Shown piece by piece: positions 27,901-35,828 of a stretch of 64,000 nt of DNA. How positions within the stretch are numbered: position 1 is the stretch's first letter; every line of letters begins with the position of its first letter. The notes below the pieces were generated by a model. The model searched no databases. It was not told where the DNA came from and saw only the letters and a program-made list of their open reading frames with translations. The translations under genes and the position numbers were made by a program. Source of the DNA: Brachybacterium ginsengisoli (lineage in GTDB: Bacteria; Actinomycetota; Actinomycetes; Actinomycetales; Dermabacteraceae); the NCBI RefSeq assembly GCF_002407065.1, contig NZ_CP023564.1, forward strand, positions 2,542,001 through 2,606,000. Direction: 5' to 3'.

Positions 27901-28038
27901 GGCGAAGTTCACCGGCTCGCCCGGCGCCTCCCAGGCCTCGATGGTCAGCTCGGCGGTGGCGAGGTGACGGCGGGCCGGCAGCAGCTCGCCCAGGAACCGG
28001 CGGACCCGGTCCTCGCTGGTGGGACGGTTGTCATGCAT
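24937..28038 (-). CDS. GH38 alpha-mannosidase
   Basis: A 1033-residue glycoside hydrolase family 38 enzyme that releases alpha-linked mannose. The metal-binding and catalytic region is clear: [26 protein letters not shown] near residue 250, and [25 protein letters not shown] followed by [16 protein letters not shown], whose Asp is the expected nucleophile. The C-terminal half is beta-rich as in the family. No signal peptide is present, so it probably acts on imported oligosaccharides in the cytoplasm. The ATG at 28038 has GAGGAG 5 bases upstream; the open frame to 28152 crosses a promoter-like region. A -10 box and LacI-type operator lie upstream, suggesting sugar-controlled expression. Confidence 0.93.
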   Translation of the reverse strand: [1033 protein letters not shown]

Positions 28039-28129
28039 GGGTGCTCCTCGATGAGCGTCGTCAGGGCGAGCGGTCGGGCGCGGGCCGCCGGGGCGTGTGA
28101 TGGCCGGCGGTGACCGCTGACCGGGGGTT

Positions 28130-28148
28130 AAGCGGTTTAGGAAGCGTA
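28130..28148 (-). promoter_or_regulatory. Promoter with LacI-family-type operator for the mannosidase gene
   Basis: On the minus strand TACGCT (28148-28143) can serve as a -10 box. The palindromic core AAGCGGTT (28130-28137), inside TAAGCGGTTTA, fits the AANCGNTT core of many LacI-family operators and would overlap the transcription start. Binding there would block initiation. The regulator gene is not in the window. Confidence 0.5.
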
Positions 28149-28200
28149 GCACCGGCGCCCCGCGGCGCCCCCGCGGCGACCGGGCGGACCGCGCCGGAAG

Positions 28201-28257
28201 GCTCGGACCGCACCGGGAAGCTCGGACCGCACCGGGAAGCTCGGACCGCTGCGGGAG
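28201..28257. repeat. 19-bp tandem repeat abutting a stop codon
   Basis: GCTCGGACCGCACCGGGAA occurs at 28201-28219 and 28220-28238. A diverged copy follows at 28239-28257 and a partial copy precedes at about 28185-28200. The stop codon of the next gene begins at 28260-28262. The array therefore lies immediately 3' of that minus-strand gene. Confidence 0.85.
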
Positions 28258-28259
28258 GC

Positions 28260-28991
28260 TCAGACGGCGTCGTCCTCGGCCTCCTGCTCGCGGCGGGTGT
28301 CCGCCAGCAGGATGTTCATGTAGTCATGCACATCCTCGAAGCTCAGCGAGCGCTCGTCGCGCCGGGGCGGGATGCCGCCCACGAAGGCTCCGCCGTGCCA
28401 GGACATCGAATCGTCCGGCAGGGATGGGTCGTCGTCGCGCCACAGGTCGATCGGGATCGCGTGCGCGGCCAGGTCACGGGTGATCTCGTCGGCCTGGGCG
28501 GGGTGGCCGATGCGCTGCAGGACGGCGACGAGCAGGGACTGCGCGGCCCAGGCGATGGCGTCGTCCGTGCTGTCCTCGCCGGGATCGATCGACTCCTGGA
28601 CCAGGGCGATGTAGCTCGCGGCGAGTTCGTCGGCGCCGTCCTCGTGATGGTCCTTCGCCACCCGCAGCGCGACCCGCGGCACGAGGTCCCGGGCATCCCA
28701 CAGCACAGCCGCACCGACCAGCGCCATGCCCACGCCGGTCGGGAAGTCGGGATCCAGGGCGAGGGCGCTCGAGGGGACGCGGCCTGCGCGCCGCTCGTCA
28801 TCGGCCGTGAGGAACTCCTGGACCGAGCGGGCGATCGCCGAGCGCGCGGTCTCGTCGTCCTGCAGGGCGAGCTCGGCCCCGGCCGGGTCCAGGCCGAGCC
28901 GGCGCGCGACCCGCGCGAAGGGGAAGTCGGGCCGGGACAGGGCCGCATCACGGGTGGGCGCCAGCGCGCCGGGGGTCTGCTCCTCGCTCAT
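28260..28991 (-). CDS. Acidic protein of unknown function
   Basis: A 243-residue soluble, acidic, alpha-helical protein without a recognised domain. Notable stretches are FPTGVGMALVGAAVLWDARDLVPRVALRVAKDHH and SLSFEDVHDYMNILLADTRREQEAEDD at the C-terminus. It has no signal peptide or membrane segment. TAGCGT lies 6 bases before the ATG at 28991, so it has its own leaderless promoter although it also lies 66 bases downstream of rluD. Coding-strand composition matches the neighbours. It may be actinobacteria-specific. Confidence 0.75.
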   Translation of the reverse strand: MSEEQTPGALAPTRDAALSRPDFPFARVARRLGLDPAGAELALQDDETARSAIARSVQEFLTADDERRAGRVPSSALALDPDFPTGVGMALVGAAVLWDARDLVPRVALRVAKDHHEDGADELAASYIALVQESIDPGEDSTDDAIAWAAQSLLVAVLQRIGHPAQADEITRDLAAHAIPIDLWRDDDPSLPDDSMSWHGGAFVGGIPPRRDERSLSFEDVHDYMNILLADTRREQEAEDDAV

Positions 28992-29057
28992 GCCTCGACG
29001 CTACCCCCTGAGAGGTCCGCCCGATGGCCGCGACTCCCCCGGCCCGGCCCCTGCCCC

Positions 29058-29984
29058 TCAGCGACCGCGCAGCCGCTCCAGGGCCCGCTGCAGATCGGCC
29101 GGGTACTGCGAGCTGTAGGTGACCTGACGGCCGGTCACGGGGTGCACGAAGGTCAGCTCCATGGCGTGCAGCCACTGGCGGGTCAGGCCCACGCGCTCGG
29201 CCACCGTCGGGTCCGCGCCGTAGAGCGGGTCGCCGACCAGGGGGTGATGGATCGCCGACATGTGCACACGGATCTGGTGCGTTCGGCCCGTCTCGAGGCC
29301 CACCTTCAGCAGCGTCGCCCCCTGGAGATCCTCGAGGGTCTCGTAGTGGGTGACCGAGTGCTTGCCGTCATTGCGCACCGCGAACTTGTAGTCGTGCTGC
29401 GGGGACCGCCCGATGGCCGCCTCGATCGTGCCGCGCGACTGGTCCGGGGTGCCCTGGCAGACCGCGTGGTAGGTCTTGCCCACCTGGCGGGCGCGGAAGG
29501 CGTCCTTCAGGGTGGTGTAGGCGCGCTCGGTGCGGGCGACGACCATCAGCCCGCTGGTGCCCACGTCCAGGCGGCTCACGATGCCCTGGCGCTCCTGGTC
29601 GCCGGTGGTGCGGATCTCGACGCCGGCGGCGGCGAGATGGCCCAGCACCGTCGGGCCGGACCACCCGGCGCTGGGGTGCGCGGCGACTCCCACCGGCTTG
29701 TCGATCACGACGATGTCCTCGTCCTGATGGATCAGGCTCATGCCCTCGGCGATCTGGGGGCGCACCTCGACCGCGGGCTTCTCGTCCGGCAGCTCCACAT
29801 CGACCATCGCGCCGGGCTCGAGCCGGGTGGACCGGGCCGGGACCTGCCCGTCCACGAGCACGTGGCCGGCCATGACGAGGTCGGCGGCGCGGGTGCGGGA
29901 CAGGCCGAGCATCCGGGAGATGCCCACGTCGACCCGCTCGCCGGCGAGCCCGTCGGGCACCATCAGGGTGCGCGAGGCGGTCAT
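29058..29984 (-). CDS. rluD: RluD-type 23S rRNA pseudouridine synthase
   Basis: A 308-residue enzyme of the RluA/RluD family. An N-terminal S4 RNA-binding domain (RVDVGISRMLGLSRTRAADLVMAGHVLVDGQ) precedes the catalytic domain, with the active aspartate in VSRLDVGTSGLMVVAR. Further family motifs are VIDKPVGVAAHPS and GRTHQIRVHMSAIHHPLVGDPLYG. Its ATG at 29984 overlaps the lspA stop by four bases. The lspA-rluD order is widespread in Gram-positive bacteria. The exact uridines modified are inferred from the family only. Confidence 0.93.
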   Translation of the reverse strand: MTASRTLMVPDGLAGERVDVGISRMLGLSRTRAADLVMAGHVLVDGQVPARSTRLEPGAMVDVELPDEKPAVEVRPQIAEGMSLIHQDEDIVVIDKPVGVAAHPSAGWSGPTVLGHLAAAGVEIRTTGDQERQGIVSRLDVGTSGLMVVARTERAYTTLKDAFRARQVGKTYHAVCQGTPDQSRGTIEAAIGRSPQHDYKFAVRNDGKHSVTHYETLEDLQGATLLKVGLETGRTHQIRVHMSAIHHPLVGDPLYGADPTVAERVGLTRQWLHAMELTFVHPVTGRQVTYSSQYPADLQRALERLRGR

Positions 29985-30604
29985 CGATCCTCCTCGGAGG
30001 TGGTGCGGGTCGTCTCCTCGGACTCCGCGGGAGCATCTGCGGCCGCACCGCCGGCGTCGGCGGAGGGATCCGCGGCGATGCCGAACAGGCCCAGCGCGAC
30101 CACCAGGACCGCGCCGCCCACGACGCCCATGTCGGCGACGTTAAAGACCGGCCAGTTCGGCAGCTCGAGGAAGTCGACGACGGCGCCGTGGAAGGGCGAG
30201 GGGTCGCGCAGCAGTCGATCATGGATGTTGCCGAGCGCGCCGCCCAGGATCAGGCCGAGGGCGAGGGTGTACCAGCCGGAGCGGACCACCTTGACGGCGA
30301 AGACGAGCACGCCGATGACGATCGCGATCTGCAGGCAGGTGACCACCGGGGTGATCTCCGCACCCATCCCCCAGGCCGCACCGGTGTTGTACAGGAGGGT
30401 GAGCTGCAGGACCTCACCGAGGAACGGCTGGGGCTCCAGCAGGGGCAGGTTGGCCTCGGCCCAGTTCTTGGTGATCTGGTCGATCACGGCGAGCACCACG
30501 GCGATCACCACCATGGCGCCCAGGACCGTGGGGCGGCTCAGACGGCGACGAGCGCCGGACCCCTGGGGCCCGGCGCTCGTCGACTCGGTGGAAGCGGCGT
30601 TCAC
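29981..30604 (-). CDS. lspA: Lipoprotein signal peptidase (signal peptidase II)
   Basis: Membrane aspartic protease that cleaves prolipoprotein signal peptides, for example that of the binding lipoprotein encoded at 10501-12150. The 207-residue product has four membrane helices. The two catalytic aspartates are in GGALGNIHDRLLR and PVFNVADMGVVGG, and it has the conserved VIDQITKNWAEANLP and LLYNTGAAWG segments. A C-terminal tail of about 40 residues rich in Ala, Asp and Glu extends beyond the family core. It overlaps divIVA and rluD by four bases on each side. Confidence 0.96.
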   Translation of the reverse strand: MNAASTESTSAGPQGSGARRRLSRPTVLGAMVVIAVVLAVIDQITKNWAEANLPLLEPQPFLGEVLQLTLLYNTGAAWGMGAEITPVVTCLQIAIVIGVLVFAVKVVRSGWYTLALGLILGGALGNIHDRLLRDPSPFHGAVVDFLELPNWPVFNVADMGVVGGAVLVVALGLFGIAADPSADAGGAAADAPAESEETTRTTSEEDR

Positions 30605-31332
30605 AGACCGAAGTTCGCCTGCTTGTCCTGCGTCTCGCTGGTGTCGAGATCGCGGAGCTGGTTCTCCAGGTAGTTGCGCAGGCGGTTGCGGTAGTCCCGC
30701 TCGAAGTTGCGCAGGCCCTCGATGGTCTTGTCGAGCTCGGCCTTCTTCTCCTCCAGCTCGGTGAGGGTGAGGCGCGACTTCTCCTCGGCCTCGCCGACGA
30801 TCCGCTTGTGCTCGTCATTGGCCTCGGTGATGAGACGGTCGCGCTCGTCCTCGCCGTTCTTGACGTGCTCGTCGTGCAGACGGTTCGCCAGGGCGATGAT
30901 GCCGGCGGCGGACTGGTCCGGGGTCTCCCGGGCGGGGGCGGTCTCGACGGCGGGCTGCTGCGCGGTGGCGGCATCGTCCTGCGCGGCGACGGGCGCGACG
31001 ACCGTGTCATCGGTCTCGGCGGCGGCGTCGGTCTCGTCCGCGGTGTCGTCACCGGCGGTGACCGGGGCGGTGTCGATGATCGCGTCGGTCTCGTCGCTCG
31101 CGGAGGTCTCCGCGGCCGGGGCCACGGCGGAGCCGCCGGCCTCGAGCTCGGCGATGCGGTTGTGCGCCTCCTCGAGCTCGCTCTTGAGCCGCTCGTTCTC
31201 GGCGATCAGTTCCTTGAGACGAGGTTCCACGTCGTTGTCGAGGAAGTTGTCGACCTCGTCCATGTCGTAGCCCTCGGAGAACCGAACGGGGGTGAACCGC
31301 TGATTCTGCAGGTCTTCGGGCATCAGAGCCAT
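30601..31332 (-). CDS. divIVA: DivIVA/Wag31 polar growth protein
   Basis: Cytoplasmic coiled-coil scaffold that marks cell poles and septa and directs wall synthesis in actinobacteria. The N-terminal membrane-binding domain is typical (LQNQRFTPVRFSEGYDMDEVDNFLDN), followed by a first coiled coil to about residue 68. A roughly 75-residue linker rich in Ala, Thr, Asp and Val comes next, then a second coiled coil (NRLHDEHVKNGEDERDRLITEANDEHKRI onward). The length of 243 residues is in the family range. AAAAGG lies 6 bases before the ATG. A candidate promoter lies in the gap after yggT. Confidence 0.95.
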   Translation of the reverse strand: MALMPEDLQNQRFTPVRFSEGYDMDEVDNFLDNDVEPRLKELIAENERLKSELEEAHNRIAELEAGGSAVAPAAETSASDETDAIIDTAPVTAGDDTADETDAAAETDDTVVAPVAAQDDAATAQQPAVETAPARETPDQSAAGIIALANRLHDEHVKNGEDERDRLITEANDEHKRIVGEAEEKSRLTLTELEEKKAELDKTIEGLRNFERDYRNRLRNYLENQLRDLDTSETQDKQANFGL

Positions 31333-31385
31333 GGGTCACCTTTTCTTAGTGATGTCGTCAGAAGCGCTGTGCGCGCAGTGCGATC

Positions 31386-31415
31386 AGCCTAGCGGATCCG
31401 GCGGAACTTCCCGAA
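31386..31415 (-). promoter_or_regulatory. Candidate divIVA promoter
   Basis: On the minus strand TTCGGG (31415-31410) and TAGGCT (31391-31386) are 18 bases apart, about 55 bases before the divIVA start. The -10 fits TANNNT and the -35 is weak. Confidence 0.4.
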
Positions 31416-31426
31416 CCGGATGGTCC

Positions 31427-31717
31427 TCACAGGGCGAAGCGGCCGAGGACGCCCAGCAGGATCCATCCCACGATCAGCAGGATCATCAGGCTCAGGTCCA
31501 GCGAGACCATGCCGAGACGGATCGGAGGGATCAGCCGACGCAGTCCCTTCACCGGCGGGTCGGTCAGCGTGAAGACGACCTCGAAGAGCACCAGGACGAG
31601 CCCGGTCGGCCGGTACTCCCGCGCGTAGGACTGGATCCACTCAAGCACCAGCCGTGCGAGGAGCACGATCAGGTAGACCAGGGCCGCGAGGTACAGAACT
31701 CCCGCGATGAGCTGCAC
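31427..31717 (-). CDS. YggT family membrane protein
   Basis: A 96-residue protein with two membrane helices: residues 5-27 (GVLYLAALVYLIVLLARLVLEW) and 72-93. They are separated by the conserved loop RPTGLVLVLFEVVFTLTDPPVKGLRRLIPP. The family occurs between sepF and divIVA in Gram-positive and cyanobacterial division clusters and is thought to affect division or membrane organisation. Its biochemical role is unknown. It starts 8 bases after the sepF stop. Confidence 0.93.
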   Translation of the reverse strand: MQLIAGVLYLAALVYLIVLLARLVLEWIQSYAREYRPTGLVLVLFEVVFTLTDPPVKGLRRLIPPIRLGMVSLDLSLMILLIVGWILLGVLGRFAL

Positions 31718-31725
31718 GGCGCCGC

Positions 31726-32211
31726 TCAGCTCTGGTTGTAGAAGCTGCCCTCGTCGGCAGAGCTGTCCCCGTCGACCTGGACGAACTCCGGGGAGAGCAG
31801 GAACACCTTCGAGGTGACGCGCTCGATGGTGCCGCGCAGGCCGAAGACCAGGCCGGCGGAGAAGTCCACCATGCGCTTGGCGTCGCCGTCCTGCATGTCG
31901 GAGAGGTTCATGATGACCGGCACGCCATCACGGAAGGACTCGCCGATCGCCTTCGCGTCGTTGTAGGACCGCGGATGGATCGTGGTGATGCGGTGCATCG
32001 ACTCCTCCACTGCCGGGGCCATCGCGACCACGTTGGAATGCTGGCGGATCGGGGTCACCTGGGCCTCCCGTTCGGGTGCGGACTCGATGCCGCGCTCGGT
32101 GCGGCGGGGCTGCGCCACCATCTCCTGGCGGTCCCGCTCGTCCTCGTAGTACTCGTCGTCGACCTCGTTGGCGAGGCCGAGTGCGACCATGGCGTTGCGC
32201 CAGGTTCCCAT
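31726..32211 (-). CDS. sepF: SepF, membrane anchor of the Z ring
   Basis: A 161-residue FtsZ-binding protein that replaces FtsA in actinobacteria. The N-terminal amphipathic stretch [15 protein letters not shown] would insert in the membrane, an acidic linker follows, and the C-terminal SepF domain ([32 protein letters not shown] ... [30 protein letters not shown]) is complete. I chose the ATG at 32211, preceded by GGGAG at 7 bases, over the open frame to 32367. It probably starts a transcript through yggT to rluD. Confidence 0.95.
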   Translation of the reverse strand: MGTWRNAMVALGLANEVDDEYYEDERDRQEMVAQPRRTERGIESAPEREAQVTPIRQHSNVVAMAPAVEESMHRITTIHPRSYNDAKAIGESFRDGVPVIMNLSDMQDGDAKRMVDFSAGLVFGLRGTIERVTSKVFLLSPEFVQVDGDSSADEGSFYNQS

Positions 32212-32421
32212 CGCAGATCTCCCAGTCTGTTGTTCACGCTGACCTGGGCTCCAGGGAAGCACGGGGAGTGCGCGGGAGCCCTTGCCCACTGAAAGTACAG
32301 CAGGCATTTCCCTCACCCCGGGAGGTGACCGGCGTGTCGTGCGCGTGTCCGGCGTGGCGGCGGGCACGCGAGGTGCCCGCCCACCGGCCTCCGGCCTCGA
32401 CTCCGCTCCCCCGCCCGAGTC
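32212..32421 (-). other. Gap upstream of sepF
   Basis: No gene is seen in these 210 bases. TACTTT on the minus strand (32297-32292) is a possible -10 box about 81 bases before sepF, but no good -35 accompanies it. Confidence 0.3.
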
Positions 32422-33156
32422 TCAGGCGCGGCGGATCACCCCGGCGAAGCGGCCGGTGCGCGCGGCGCGGCGGTAGGAGTAGAACCGCTCGTCCTCGAGG
32501 GTGCAGGGATGCTCCGCGTCGATCGCCGCACGCGGCACCCCGGCGGCCTCGAGCACCGCCGCCGCCCCGGCGCGCAGATCCAGGGAGGGCGTGCCCCAGG
32601 AGGTGGTGGCCCAGGTCTCGGGCAGGATCTCCGCGGCCTCTCCGCGCATCGCGGCGGGGACCTCGTAGCAGGCGCCGCAGATCGCGGGACCGATGCTCGC
32701 CTCCAGATCCTCCGGGCGGGCACCGAGGCGGACCATCGCCGAGACCGTGTTCTGCAGCACCCCGGTCAGCAGGCCCTGCCGGCCGGCGTGGGCGACCGCC
32801 ACCACTCCGGCGCGCGGATCGGACAGCAGCACCGGCAGGCAGTCCGCGACCATGATCCCCAGCGCCACATCGCGCCGATCGGTGACCATCGCATCGGCGG
32901 TGACGATCGCGCTCTGCCCCGTCTCCGGCAGCACGTGCACGTCGGCGGAGTGGACCTGGTTCACGAAGATCACCGGCACCCCGACCTCCTCGGCGAGCAG
33001 TGCCCGGTTGTGCTCCACAGAGAGCTCGTCGTCCCCGACGTGTCGGGCGAGGTTCAGCCCGGCGTGATCGCCGATGCTCACCCCTCCGCTGCGCCCGGTG
33101 AACAGGGAACGGGCCCCGCGAAGTCGCGGGGCCCGTTCACAGAGGGATGCGCTCAC
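32422..33156 (-). CDS. pgeF: PgeF/YlmD multicopper-oxidase-like (peptidoglycan editing) protein
   Basis: A 244-residue protein of the laccase-domain family. The metal-binding residues are present in [10 protein letters not shown] (His), [10 protein letters not shown] (Cys) and [17 protein letters not shown] (His), with [12 protein letters not shown] toward the C-terminus. Members have been described as purine nucleoside phosphorylases/deaminases and as peptidoglycan-editing factors that correct misincorporated residues at UDP-MurNAc. Position between ftsZ and sepF is conserved and fits a wall role. Its ATG at 33156 overlaps the ftsZ stop by four bases. Confidence 0.92.
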   Translation of the reverse strand: MSASLCERAPRLRGARSLFTGRSGGVSIGDHAGLNLARHVGDDELSVEHNRALLAEEVGVPVIFVNQVHSADVHVLPETGQSAIVTADAMVTDRRDVALGIMVADCLPVLLSDPRAGVVAVAHAGRQGLLTGVLQNTVSAMVRLGARPEDLEASIGPAICGACYEVPAAMRGEAAEILPETWATTSWGTPSLDLRAGAAAVLEAAGVPRAAIDAEHPCTLEDERFYSYRRAARTGRFAGVIRRA

Positions 33157-34460
33157 TTGAGGAACGACGGCAGATCGAGGTCGTCGTCGTCCGACGGCGG
33201 CTCCTCGATGTGCGGCGGGCGTGCCTGCTCGCGCTCGGGTGCCCGCGGCGCGGGCTGCGGGGCGACCTGCTGCTGCGGCCCGGTGTCCTCGACATCGGCG
33301 GCGTCCATGACCTCGGTCTCCGGCTCCGCGGCGCTGGCGCGGGACGGCGAGAACGCCTGCTGCGGCAGACCCCAGGCGCCGGGAGCGGCCGCGGCGCCGG
33401 CGGGGCGCTGCTCCTGGGCCGCGGGACGCGGCTGGGCGGCGCGCGGCGCGGCGGACTGCTCGGCGCGGGGCGCGGGGCGCTGCTGCGGGGCGATGTCCTG
33501 GCGCGGCGCGGGGCCGCCGCCCTCGAAGCCGGCGGCGATGACGGTCACGCGGACCTCGTCGCCCAGGGCGTCGTCGATGACGGAGCCGAAGATGATGTTC
33601 GCATCCGGGTGCGCTGCCTCCTGGACCAGGCGGGCCGCCTCGGAGACCTCGTACAGGCCGAGGTCGCTGCCGCCCTGGATGGAGAGCAGCACGCCGTAGG
33701 CGCCGTCGATCGAGGCCTCGAGCAGCGGGCTGGAGACCGCGAGCTCGGCGGCCTGCAGCGCACGATCCTCGCCGCGGGCGGAGCCGATGCCCATGAGGGC
33801 GCTGCCCGCGCCCTGCATCACGGACTTCACGTCCGCGAAGTCGAGGTTGATCAGACCCGGCGTGGTGATCAGATCGGTGATGCCCTGGACACCGGAGAGC
33901 AGGACCTGGTCCGCGCTCTTGAAGGCGTCGAGCATGGAGACCTGCTTGTCCGCGATGGAGAGCAGACGGTCGTTCGGGATCACGATGAGGGTGTCGACCT
34001 CGGCCTGGAGGGCGGCGATGCCCGACTCGGCCTGGGTGGAGCGACGACGGCCCTCGAAGGTGAAGGGACGGGTGACCACACCGATGGTCAGGGCGCCGAG
34101 GCTGCGGGCGATCTTCGCCACGACCGGCGCGCCGCCGGTGCCGGTGCCGCCGCCCTCGCCGGCGGTCACGAAGACCATGTCGGCCCCGCGCAGGACCTCC
34201 TCGATCTCCTCGGCGTGGTCCTCGGCGGCGCGCTTGCCGACCTCGGGATCCGCGCCGGCGCCGAGGCCGCGCGTGATCTCCTTGCCGACGTCGAGCTTGA
34301 CGTCGGCATCGGACATGAGGAGCGCCTGGGCGTCGGTGTTGATCGCGATGAACTCGACGCCCTTGAGCCCGGACTCGATCATGCGGTTGACGGCGTTGAC
34401 ACCTCCGCCGCCGACGCCGACGACCTTGATGACTGCGAGTGAGATCTGGGTTCCGGCCAC
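33153..34460 (-). CDS. ftsZ: Cell division GTPase FtsZ
   Basis: Tubulin-like GTPase of 435 residues that forms the Z ring. It shows [19 protein letters not shown], the GTP signature [16 protein letters not shown] and the T7 loop [12 protein letters not shown] linker of about 100 residues rich in Ala, Pro, Gln and Arg follows. The conserved C-terminal peptide [12 protein letters not shown] is the docking site for SepF and other partners. I chose the GTG at 34460: AAGGA lies 7 bases upstream and the product then begins VAGTQ; the frame to 34619 is unlike FtsZ. A consensus-like promoter lies about 125-150 bases upstream. Confidence 0.97.
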   Translation of the reverse strand: MAGTQISLAVIKVVGVGGGGVNAVNRMIESGLKGVEFIAINTDAQALLMSDADVKLDVGKEITRGLGAGADPEVGKRAAEDHAEEIEEVLRGADMVFVTAGEGGGTGTGGAPVVAKIARSLGALTIGVVTRPFTFEGRRRSTQAESGIAALQAEVDTLIVIPNDRLLSIADKQVSMLDAFKSADQVLLSGVQGITDLITTPGLINLDFADVKSVMQGAGSALMGIGSARGEDRALQAAELAVSSPLLEASIDGAYGVLLSIQGGSDLGLYEVSEAARLVQEAAHPDANIIFGSVIDDALGDEVRVTVIAAGFEGGGPAPRQDIAPQQRPAPRAEQSAAPRAAQPRPAAQEQRPAGAAAAPGAWGLPQQAFSPSRASAAEPETEVMDAADVEDTGPQQQVAPQPAPRAPEREQARPPHIEEPPSDDDDLDLPSFLK

Positions 34461-34584
34461 GTTTGGGTCCTTGCTCTTGTCGTTCCTCCGGGGAAAGGGG
34501 CCTGCGTCGCTCCTGGTCACGACTTTCCGAAACCCTGGACCTCGAGTTGAGGTTCGGACTTCGGGGCGCCTCTCCTTTCCTCTG

Positions 34585-34613
34585 ACGCTAGGGACCGGCG
34601 CACCTGCACGCAA
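34585..34613 (-). promoter_or_regulatory. ftsZ promoter
   Basis: On the minus strand TTGCGT (34613-34608) and TAGCGT (34590-34585) are 17 bases apart, a good match to an actinobacterial housekeeping promoter. Transcription from here would give a leader of nearly 120 bases before the ftsZ GTG. It lies in the 216-base gap between ftsQ and ftsZ. Confidence 0.65.
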
Positions 34614-34676
34614 ACACAAAGAGCGCGTGTCGGCGCCCGAGGGCGGGTGAGATCACCTCGGCGACCACGGCGCACG

Positions 34677-35828
34677 TCACCGGGTGACGGGGGCGACCGG
34701 GGAGGAGACGTCGATGACGGAGCCTGGCTGGTCGATGAGCGCCTGCACCACCTCGGCCTTGAGGTCGGCGTCCCGAGCGTCGCCCCACACGACGGTCTTG
34801 CCGCCGCCGCCCTCGACGCCGAGCACGAGGGTCACGTCGCTCGCGCTGGAGGCCGAGACCTCCTGCACCGATCCGCGCAGCGACTCGGGCATCTCCACGA
34901 GGACCTCGCTCATCGCCGCGGCCGCCCCCTCGGGGTCGGTGGAGCCGCTGGTGATCGAGAGCGGGACCAGCTCCTCGCCGGCCGCGGCCGCCTCGGGCAG
35001 CTGACGGCCGTCCTCACCGATCACCGCCTTGGTGCCGTCCAGCTCGGTGAGCACGGCGATCGGCGGGGTCTCGCTGATGCTCACGCGGACGCCGTCCGGC
35101 CAGACCCGTTCGACGTCGACGGAGGCGACGCCCGGCACCGCGCCGACATCCGCGGCGATCTCGTCGCCCTGCAGCAGGAGCACGCTCCCGCCGGCATGGG
35201 GAGCGGCCGCCTCGCGGATCTCCGACTCCTCGAGATAGCCGGTGCCCTCGACCGTCACCTCATGGACCTGGAGGGAGGGCAGGAAGATCACGGTGACGAG
35301 CGCGGCGACCAGCAGCAGCGCGGTGATGGCGGAGCCCAGCAGCATCGCCCGACGGCGTCGGCGCCAGGGGCGTCCTGCCACCAGCTCGCGGAACCTTCCG
35401 GCGGCCTGGACCACCGTGCCTCCGCCCGTGCTCTCCTCGGGCTCCTCGGGCCGGGGTCGAGGCCGGCCGACGGAGCGGGAGCGCGGAGCCGGGGAGGGCG
35501 AGGCGGCCGACAGCGCCGATCGTGCGGAGGGAGCGGAATGCGCCGAGCGCGCAGAGGGTGCAGAGCGCGCGGAGGGCGCAGATCGGACCGATCGGGCGGC
35601 CGGCGCCGGCGCCGCTGACGACGCCGACGCCGACGACGCAGCGGATGCGGACGGCGCAGAGGGTGCAGAGCGCCCGGTCTGTGCCGGGCCCGCGGTCGGG
35701 TTCTCGGCCGCCCGCTGCCGCGACGTCCCGGTCCGCTCCCCCGCCGACGGGGTCGATGCCGGGCGGCGAGGGGTCGCCGGAGCCCGGGTGCTCTTCCGGG
35801 GCCGGGGCGCGCTGGGTCGACGAGCCAT
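34677..35828 (-). CDS. ftsQ: Cell division protein FtsQ with long low-complexity N-terminus
   Basis: Bitopic divisome protein, 383 residues. The cytoplasmic part is about 160 residues, far longer than usual, and contains Ser-Ala-Arg repeats (units like APSARS at residues 79-108) and a Pro/Arg stretch. The membrane helix is about residues 162-183. The POTRA domain follows (LQVHEVTVEGTGYLEESEIREAA), then the FtsQ domain (VPGVASVDVERVWPDGVRVSISETPP). ATG 35828 shares one base with the murC stop (TGATG). FtsQ links FtsL/FtsB to the septal synthase. Confidence 0.92.
   Translation of the reverse strand: MARRPSAPRPRKSTRAPATPRRPASTPSAGERTGTSRQRAAENPTAGPAQTGRSAPSAPSASAASSASASSAAPAPAARSVRSAPSARSAPSARSAHSAPSARSALSAASPSPAPRSRSVGRPRPRPEEPEESTGGGTVVQAAGRFRELVAGRPWRRRRRAMLLGSAITALLLVAALVTVIFLPSLQVHEVTVEGTGYLEESEIREAAAPHAGGSVLLLQGDEIAADVGAVPGVASVDVERVWPDGVRVSISETPPIAVLTELDGTKAVIGEDGRQLPEAAAAGEELVPLSITSGSTDPEGAAAAMSEVLVEMPESLRGSVQEVSASSASDVTLVLGVEGGGGKTVVWGDARDADLKAEVVQALIDQPGSVIDVSSPVAPVTR

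Noticed and set aside
35475-35700. Frameshift or assembly error behind the FtsQ repeats
   Set aside because: The frame is continuous from a start coupled to the murC stop through the membrane helix and POTRA domain, so the repeat region is best read as genuine coding sequence.
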